Positions 59,091 through 64,000 of a stretch of 64,000 nt of DNA are shown here, in pieces. The stretch's first letter is position 1; the number at the start of each line of letters is the position of its first letter. Source of the stretch: Arthrobacter citreus (lineage in GTDB: Bacteria; Actinomycetota; Actinomycetes; Actinomycetales; Micrococcaceae); contig NZ_CP151657.1 in assembly GCF_038405225.1 (NCBI RefSeq), positions 2,294,001 to 2,358,000 of the forward strand. The letters run 5' to 3'. Below the pieces are notes generated by a model. That model ran no database searches. It saw only the letters and a program-made list of their open reading frames with translations, and was not told where the DNA came from. Both the position numbers and the translations under genes were made by a program.

Positions 59091-60713
59091 ATGGACCAGA
59101 GGACCGAATACAACGACGGCGCGGGCATGCTCACCGATCCGGTGCGCAACCCCCAGTCGGCGTCCCCGGCCGCACGCAACAAACGGGCTTTCATCCTGCT
59201 GCTGCTCACACTCGTGCTGCCCGGCTCGGCGCAGGTTGTTGCCGGTAACCGGAAGCTGGGCCGCCGCGCCCTGCAGGTGACTTTCACGGTGTGGGCCCTG
59301 GTCCTGGCCGCATTGGTTCTTGCCTTCACCAACCGCATCATGCTGGTGAATATCGTCACCAACGGCTGGGCGTCCTTCATCCTCATGGTGGTCCTGGTGG
59401 CCCTGGCCGCCGGCTGGGCCCTGTTGTTCCTGAACACGCTGCGCATCATCCGGCCGCCGCTGCTGGAACGGCGCATGCGGCCCATCGTCGCCGGGCTCCT
59501 CACGGTCCTCATGATCGGCACCAGCGGCGGGCTGGCCTACGGTGCGTACATGCTCAACGTCAGCCGCAGCGCCGTCGGCAGCATCTTTTCCTCGGGCCCG
59601 TCCTTCGACCCGGTGGACGGCCGGTACAACTTCCTGCTGATGGGCGGCGACGCCGGCGAGGACCGCACGGGCCTGCGCCCGGACAGCATGTCCGTCATCA
59701 GCGTTGATGCCAAAACCGGCAAGTCCATCACCTTCAGCCTTCCCCGCAACTTCCAGAACGCCCCCTTCCCGGATGATTCCCCGCTGGCCGCCGTGTACCC
59801 GGACGGGTACAACTGCGGAGACGAGTGCATCCTGAACAGCCTGTACCAGACCGTGGTGGAGAACCATCCCGACCTGTATCCGGACTCCAGCGATCCCGGG
59901 GCCGAGGCCATGATGGATGCCGCGTCCGGCATCCTGGACCTGGAAGTCCAGGCCTACGTGATCGTGGACATGGAGGGCTTCTCCACCCTGATCGACGCCA
60001 TGGGCGGCATCACGATCAATGCCGGCGGCTGGGTTCCCATCACCGCCGGCGAAATACCGGGAACCAACCGGCATTACCCGCCGGACGGCTGGATTGCCCC
60101 CGGCACCCAGAAAATGGACGGCTACACGGCGCTCTGGTACGCCCGGTCCCGTGAGTTTGTCACCGACTATCACCGGATCGCCCGGCAGCAGTGCGTCCAG
60201 CAGGCCATGGTGGCCCAGCTGGATCCGGCGACCCTCCTGACCCGGTTCCAGGCCATCGCTTCGGCCGGTGAGCAGATCGTGAAGACGGACATTCCCCAGC
60301 ACCAGCTGGGCAGCTTCCTGGACCTCGCCCTGAAAGCCAAGGGTCAGCCCATGGACCGGCTGACCATCGGCCCGCCCGACTTTGGCACGGCCGCGGACAA
60401 CTTTGTGACCTACCCCGATTTCACCCTGATCCACTCACGGGTGGCGGAGGTGATTTCGGGCCAGGGAGCGGAACCTGAAGCGCCGGCGGAAGCACCTGCG
60501 GAAGCGCCGGCTGCTGAACAGCCCGCTCCCGCAGAGGGCGGCGACGCCGGCACCAGCACGGACATCGGCACAGAGGCCGGCCCCGCGGAGCAGCCTGCGG
60601 AAGCTGAGCAGCCCGAAATCACCGAGGAATACCTGCAGTATCTGGCCGAAATCCAGGATGACGCCACGCTGGGCGCCCTGCTGAGCAACAACGGCGAGTG
60701 CAGCCCCGGATAA
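59091..60713 (+). CDS. LytR-CpsA-Psr (LCP) family protein
   Basis: 540 aa. Four hydrophobic segments lie in the first 160 residues (more than the single anchor of most LCPs). The LCP domain (about 180-420) has NFLLMGGDAGEDRTGLRPDSMSV, SLPRNF and YARSREFVTDYHRIARQQ, the conserved Asp and Arg set that binds pyrophosphate of polyprenyl carriers. The C-terminus is a Pro/Ala/Glu-rich tail with EAPAEAPAEAPA repeats. LCP enzymes attach wall glycopolymers to peptidoglycan. It follows purE by 8 bp and precedes manA by 52 bp. Confidence 0.95.
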   Translation: MDQRTEYNDGAGMLTDPVRNPQSASPAARNKRAFILLLLTLVLPGSAQVVAGNRKLGRRALQVTFTVWALVLAALVLAFTNRIMLVNIVTNGWASFILMVVLVALAAGWALLFLNTLRIIRPPLLERRMRPIVAGLLTVLMIGTSGGLAYGAYMLNVSRSAVGSIFSSGPSFDPVDGRYNFLLMGGDAGEDRTGLRPDSMSVISVDAKTGKSITFSLPRNFQNAPFPDDSPLAAVYPDGYNCGDECILNSLYQTVVENHPDLYPDSSDPGAEAMMDAASGILDLEVQAYVIVDMEGFSTLIDAMGGITINAGGWVPITAGEIPGTNRHYPPDGWIAPGTQKMDGYTALWYARSREFVTDYHRIARQQCVQQAMVAQLDPATLLTRFQAIASAGEQIVKTDIPQHQLGSFLDLALKAKGQPMDRLTIGPPDFGTAADNFVTYPDFTLIHSRVAEVISGQGAEPEAPAEAPAEAPAAEQPAPAEGGDAGTSTDIGTEAGPAEQPAEAEQPEITEEYLQYLAEIQDDATLGALLSNNGECSPG

Positions 60714-60765
60714 CCCGGCACTCCGGCATCACCGGACCCGTCCCGACGCCTTCGAAAAGAGAGCC

Positions 60766-62118
60766 ATGTACCTGCTGGACAACACACTGCGGCCCTACGC
60801 CTGGGGTTCCTTCACCGCCATGGCTGAACTGTTCGGCAGGGAGCCGTCGGGCCAGCCGGAGGCCGAACTGTGGATCGGCGCCCACCCGGGGGCGCCGTCG
60901 TCCCTGGTGCCGCCGGTGCCGGACGCCGAAACGCTGGACCAGTTGATCACTGCCGATCCCCAGCAGATGCTGGGCCGGGAAACCGCCGAAACGTACGGCA
61001 ATGTCCTTCCGTTCCTGGCCAAGGTCCTGGCCGCGGGCACTCCGTTGTCCCTTCAGGTCCATCCCACCCGCGAGCAGGCGCGGGAAGGGTTTGCCGCGGA
61101 AGAGGCAGCGGGGCTGGACCGTGCCGCGCCAAACCGCAACTACCGCGACGACAACCACAAGCCGGAAATGATCTTTGCCCTCACGCCCTTTGAGGCGCTG
61201 TGCGGTTTCCGGCAGCCGGATGAGGCCGCGGAGCTTTTCCGGGCCGCCATCCGCGCCATCGAGGCACGCGGCGGTGAAACGCCGGAGCTGCTGTCCTGGG
61301 CCGTCAGCGAGCTGTCCAGCGGCCATGAGCCTGCGGACCGGCTGCAGAGCGTCTTCCGCACGCTGATCAGCGACGGCGAGGATGTGCGGGAAGCGGTGCG
61401 GGTGGCCGCCGGGGCGCTGGCAGGCTCCGCCCCGGAGGACCTGGAGCCGTTCGCGAAGGAACTGGGCACCGCCGCGGACCTGAACGCCTATTACCCGGAG
61501 GACCCGGGAGTTCTGCTGTCCCTGCTGCTGAACCGTGCGTCGCTGCAGCCGGGCGAGGCCGTGTACCTGCCGGCGGGCAACGTCCACGCCTACCTCAGCG
61601 GCCTTGGCATTGAGGTCATGGCGTCCTCGGACAACGTGCTGCGCGGCGGCCTGACCCCCAAGCACATCGATGTGGCTGAGCTGCTCAAGACCGTCGATTT
61701 CCGGCCCGTTGATGTGCCGCTGCTGTCCCCGGTCCATACGCAGATGGGCCAGGAGCTGTACCGTCCTCCGTTTGGTGAGTTTCAGCTGCAGCGGATCGAG
61801 CTGGAGCAGCGGGCCCAGGACACGGCGGAGGGCTACTCCCCCGCCGCGTCCATGTCCGGCTCAGACGTTTCGGTGCTGCAGAACGGGCCCACGATCGTCA
61901 TTGTGGTCCGCGGAACGGTGGTGCTGGACTCCCCCAAGGGTGACCTGGTGCTCGAAACCGGCCAAAGCGCGTTCATTCCGTCCGCTGAGGCCCCGGTGAT
62001 TGCCAAGCTATCCGCGCATTCGGCCCAGCACGACGACGGCGCACTCGCCTTTGCGGTGACCGTCGGTTCGGCCGACGCTGAGGGGGCCGGTTCCGCCGAG
62101 CCGCTGCCGGCGTTTTAG
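60766..62118 (+). CDS. manA: Mannose-6-phosphate isomerase, class I
   Basis: 450 aa. Zinc-binding cupin motifs: LSLQVHPTREQA (Gln97, His99), DDNHKPEMIFAL (Glu133) and the third site in VYLPAGNVHAYL. It interconverts fructose-6-P and mannose-6-P, feeding GDP-mannose and polyprenyl-P-mannose for the mannosyltransferase at 38 kb and wall mannans. It is last in the purK-purE-LCP-manA run and converges with the FemAB gene. Confidence 0.96.
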   Translation: MYLLDNTLRPYAWGSFTAMAELFGREPSGQPEAELWIGAHPGAPSSLVPPVPDAETLDQLITADPQQMLGRETAETYGNVLPFLAKVLAAGTPLSLQVHPTREQAREGFAAEEAAGLDRAAPNRNYRDDNHKPEMIFALTPFEALCGFRQPDEAAELFRAAIRAIEARGGETPELLSWAVSELSSGHEPADRLQSVFRTLISDGEDVREAVRVAAGALAGSAPEDLEPFAKELGTAADLNAYYPEDPGVLLSLLLNRASLQPGEAVYLPAGNVHAYLSGLGIEVMASSDNVLRGGLTPKHIDVAELLKTVDFRPVDVPLLSPVHTQMGQELYRPPFGEFQLQRIELEQRAQDTAEGYSPAASMSGSDVSVLQNGPTIVIVVRGTVVLDSPKGDLVLETGQSAFIPSAEAPVIAKLSAHSAQHDDGALAFAVTVGSADAEGAGSAEPLPAF

Positions 62119-62179
62119 CGCCCCACTGTCCCTGCAGCGAGTGCTGTCCTGACGGCCCTGCAGGACCCGGCGGACTTCC

Positions 62180-63208
62180 TTATCGGCGGATCTTCGCCTT
62201 CGCGGCAGCAGCCACTCCGCGCAGCTTCCGCAGCCCGTTCTTGGCCAGCGGCAGCGCCGTGGTGAACACCGGGTACAGCGGGGACAGCGGCTTGTCCCAG
62301 GTGCCGGCGAGCTGGTCCTCATGCTTCGCCCAGCCCATCTTGAACTTGGACACGCCGTCGTTCAGCAGGCCGTTGAAGTCGTAGCGGATGATGCCGCGTT
62401 CCTTCATGGCCTGAATCGCATGCCACTTCAGCGCGTAGTTGGCGCGCAGGTGCTCGCCCTCCTCGGTCATCCCGCCGTACAGCTCAAAGGCGGTGTAGCC
62501 GCTGGTGGACAGCCAGAGGAAGGCAACGACGTCGTCTCCGCTGAAGGCCGCGTACACCGGCGAGTCATCGCCCAGGTTGTCGAAGATGTCCAGGTAGTAC
62601 CCGTCTTCGTGGATGCCGAAGCCGGCGCGCTCCGCGGTCTGCTTGTACACCGCCAGGCACTTGGGAATCTCGTCCCGGCTCACCCGGCGGTACTCCAGCG
62701 CCTCGCGGCCGGACTTGCGGATGTACTGGCGGTGCTTTTTGGACATCTCGGCCAGCAGCTCGTCTTCGGTCCGGGACAGGTCCAGGATCAGCGTGCGGCC
62801 GATCAGGATGGTGTTGGCGGAGGGGCGGAACCCGGCACCCGGCAGGCCCGCGGCGATCACGCCGCCGGCATCCCAGTCCGGTTCAATGCTCAGGGCCACG
62901 GGCGCGTGGGTCTTCTTGACGTAGTCGCTCACGGCGCCCAGAACCTCGAGTTCACGGCCGGGCACGGACTGCGGGCCGCGGGGGATGTAGGCGAGCGCCT
63001 TGAACGGGAACGGCAGCCGGCGCAGCAGCACCTGGGCGGCGCCCACCACCTTGCCGCCGTCGTCCTCCACCAGCAGGCGGTCAACGCTCCAGTTGTGCTC
63101 GGCCTTGGTTTTGCCCCAGCCCCACAACTGCTGCGGGTGTCCGTTGAAACCGTTGACGGCTTCGTTCCAGCGGGCGGAATCGGAACAGGGTGTAACGCGC
63201 AGTGTCAT
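62180..63208 (-). CDS. FemAB family peptidoglycan peptidyl/aminoacyl transferase
   Basis: 342 aa from ATG at 63208; TAGGCT lies 7 nt upstream (63216-63221), a leaderless pattern, and a weak GGAAAG is also there. Two GNAT-like halves: PFKALAYIPRGPQSVPG and KKHRQYIRKSGREALEYRRVS, then ELYGGMTEEGEHLRANYALKWHAIQAMKERG and YDFNGLLNDGVSKFKMGW. The family adds amino acids to the stem-peptide Lys to make interpeptide bridges. Micrococcaceae have such bridges; the residue added here cannot be read. Convergent with manA. Confidence 0.93.
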   Translation of the reverse strand: MTLRVTPCSDSARWNEAVNGFNGHPQQLWGWGKTKAEHNWSVDRLLVEDDGGKVVGAAQVLLRRLPFPFKALAYIPRGPQSVPGRELEVLGAVSDYVKKTHAPVALSIEPDWDAGGVIAAGLPGAGFRPSANTILIGRTLILDLSRTEDELLAEMSKKHRQYIRKSGREALEYRRVSRDEIPKCLAVYKQTAERAGFGIHEDGYYLDIFDNLGDDSPVYAAFSGDDVVAFLWLSTSGYTAFELYGGMTEEGEHLRANYALKWHAIQAMKERGIIRYDFNGLLNDGVSKFKMGWAKHEDQLAGTWDKPLSPLYPVFTTALPLAKNGLRKLRGVAAAAKAKIRR

Positions 63209-63280
63209 GCTTTCCAGCCTACCGGGGGTTGCCGGGCCGCCGGCCCGCCTGTGGTCCCGGCCACTTGTTAGGCTCAAACC
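63209..63280. promoter_or_regulatory. Divergent leaderless promoters of femAB and the TspO-like gene
   Basis: AGCCTA at 63216-63221 (TAGGCT on the minus strand) is 7 nt from the femAB ATG. TAGGCT at 63269-63274 is 6 nt from the TspO-like ATG. The same hexamer therefore drives both directions. Confidence 0.5.
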
Positions 63281-64000
63281 ATGACTACTTCAACCTCTGG
63301 TACCCGTTCCACGGTCCCCGGCTCCCGGGGATCCGACCTGTCCAGGCAGCTGACAGTCACCCTTTGCTTCATTGTCTGCATTGTCGGCTCCATGATCGGC
63401 GTCGGCGTCTTCGGCGGCACCCCCATCGCCCAGGCCGCGGGCGGAGCCCTGAACGCGGACGCCACCTATCTGGCGCCGGCCAGCGGTGCCTTCTCCATCT
63501 GGTCCGTCATCTACACCGGACTCGGCGCCTACACCATCTTCCAGTGGCTGCCCTCCCAGCGCACGTCCGAGCGCCAGCGTTCCCTGGGCTGGCTGGTGGC
63601 CGCGTCCCTGGTCCTGAATGCCGCTTGGATCCTGAGTGTCCAGGCGGGCTGGGTGGGGATCAGCGTCCTTGTCATCGTCCTCCTGCTCGCCGTACTGGTG
63701 GCATGTTTTGTGCGCTACGCCCGGACCCCGGCGGCCAACTGGATCGAGGCCATCGCCGTCGACGGAACCCTGGGCCTGTATCTGGGCTGGGTTTCGGTGG
63801 CCACCTGCGCCAATACCGCTGCCGCGCTGACCGACGCCGGCTTCGACGGTTTCGGACTCGCCCCGGAGGTGTGGTCGGTCGCCATCCTGGCCGTTGTTGC
63901 CGCACTGGGTGTCGGACTGGCCGCCTACGGCCGCGGACGGCTGGCCCCTGCGGCGGCGCTGGCGTGGGGCCTGTCCTGGATTGCCGTGTCGCGTCTCAAC
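63281..64000 (+). CDS. TspO/MBR-related membrane protein, C-terminus outside window
   Basis: Partial; 240 codons visible from ATG at 63281 (TAGGCT 6 nt upstream), open to the right edge. Hydrophobic stretches include FIVCIVGSMIGVGVFGG, FSIWSVIYTGLGAYTIFQWL, LVLNAAWILSVQAGWVGISVLVIVLLL and AILAVVAALGVGLAAYG. The order of FSIWSVIY and AAWI elements resembles the TspO/tryptophan-rich sensory protein fold in the wider sense used for actinobacterial 'tryptophan-rich sensory protein'. Ligand (possibly tetrapyrrole) unknown. Confidence 0.7.
   Translation, partial: MTTSTSGTRSTVPGSRGSDLSRQLTVTLCFIVCIVGSMIGVGVFGGTPIAQAAGGALNADATYLAPASGAFSIWSVIYTGLGAYTIFQWLPSQRTSERQRSLGWLVAASLVLNAAWILSVQAGWVGISVLVIVLLLAVLVACFVRYARTPAANWIEAIAVDGTLGLYLGWVSVATCANTAAALTDAGFDGFGLAPEVWSVAILAVVAALGVGLAAYGRGRLAPAAALAWGLSWIAVSRLN

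Noticed and set aside
1-64000. Prophage, insertion sequence or transposase
   Set aside because: No integrase, transposase or phage structural gene was recognised anywhere in the window.

Overview
The window is chromosomal DNA of a high-GC Gram-positive actinobacterium. Gene content and order (rplY-pth-prs-glmU with tRNA-Gln, rsmA-ispE-ABC-F, tatD and an Rpf, a WhiB2-type regulator beside DUF3499, the purK-purE/GtrA/LCP group) point to Micrococcaceae, most likely an Arthrobacter-like organism. That placement rests on remembered synteny, not on a search.

Layout. 1-12.65 kb: five consecutive minus-strand genes for giant LuxR-type ATPase regulators (LAL/MalT-like, about 880-990 aa; the fifth runs off the left edge), with repeat-rich spacers. 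12.65-13.3 kb: a gene-free, structured stretch with an intrinsic terminator. 13.3-17.5 kb: pth, rplY, prs, glmU and tRNA-Gln(TTG). 17.6-21.7 kb: a TetR-Nudix fusion and a Tat-exported beta-propeller/FG-GAP protein. 21.9-25.8 kb: ABC-F, ispE, rsmA. 26-30 kb: an XRE-TPR regulator, an Rpf muralytic enzyme, TatD. 29.9-35 kb: MoxR, DUF58, transglutaminase. 35-37.1 kb: a GabD-type dehydrogenase and a 31-bp repeat array in two opposite orientations. 37.2-41.7 kb: rsmI, protein mannosyltransferase, acyl-CoA synthetase. 41.8-49.7 kb: DUF1461 membrane protein, SpoIIM, RDD, L,D-transpeptidase, ahcY, Trm112-like, DUF3499, zincin-like protein. 49.7-55.5 kb: DUF5719, a GT2 membrane glycosyltransferase, WhiB2. 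55.8-64 kb: TIGR03089, GtrA, purK-purE, LCP, manA, FemAB and a right-truncated TspO-like gene.

Together: GlmU makes UDP-GlcNAc. The L,D-transpeptidase, LCP protein, FemAB, Rpf, GtrA, GT2 and the manA/Pmt mannose branch build, decorate or remodel the cell envelope. Prs feeds PurK/PurE. AhcY recycles SAH from methylases such as RsmA and RsmI. Many genes show a TAnnnT element 6-8 nt before the start codon and no Shine-Dalgarno, the pattern of leaderless mRNAs; I used it to choose several starts.

Most unusual items: the tandem LAL array with candidate operator repeats; the TetR-Nudix fusion; a GT2 gene whose only reasonable start is ATT overlapping the whiB2 stop codon; the two-orientation 31-bp repeat array; and a structured region 3' of pth.
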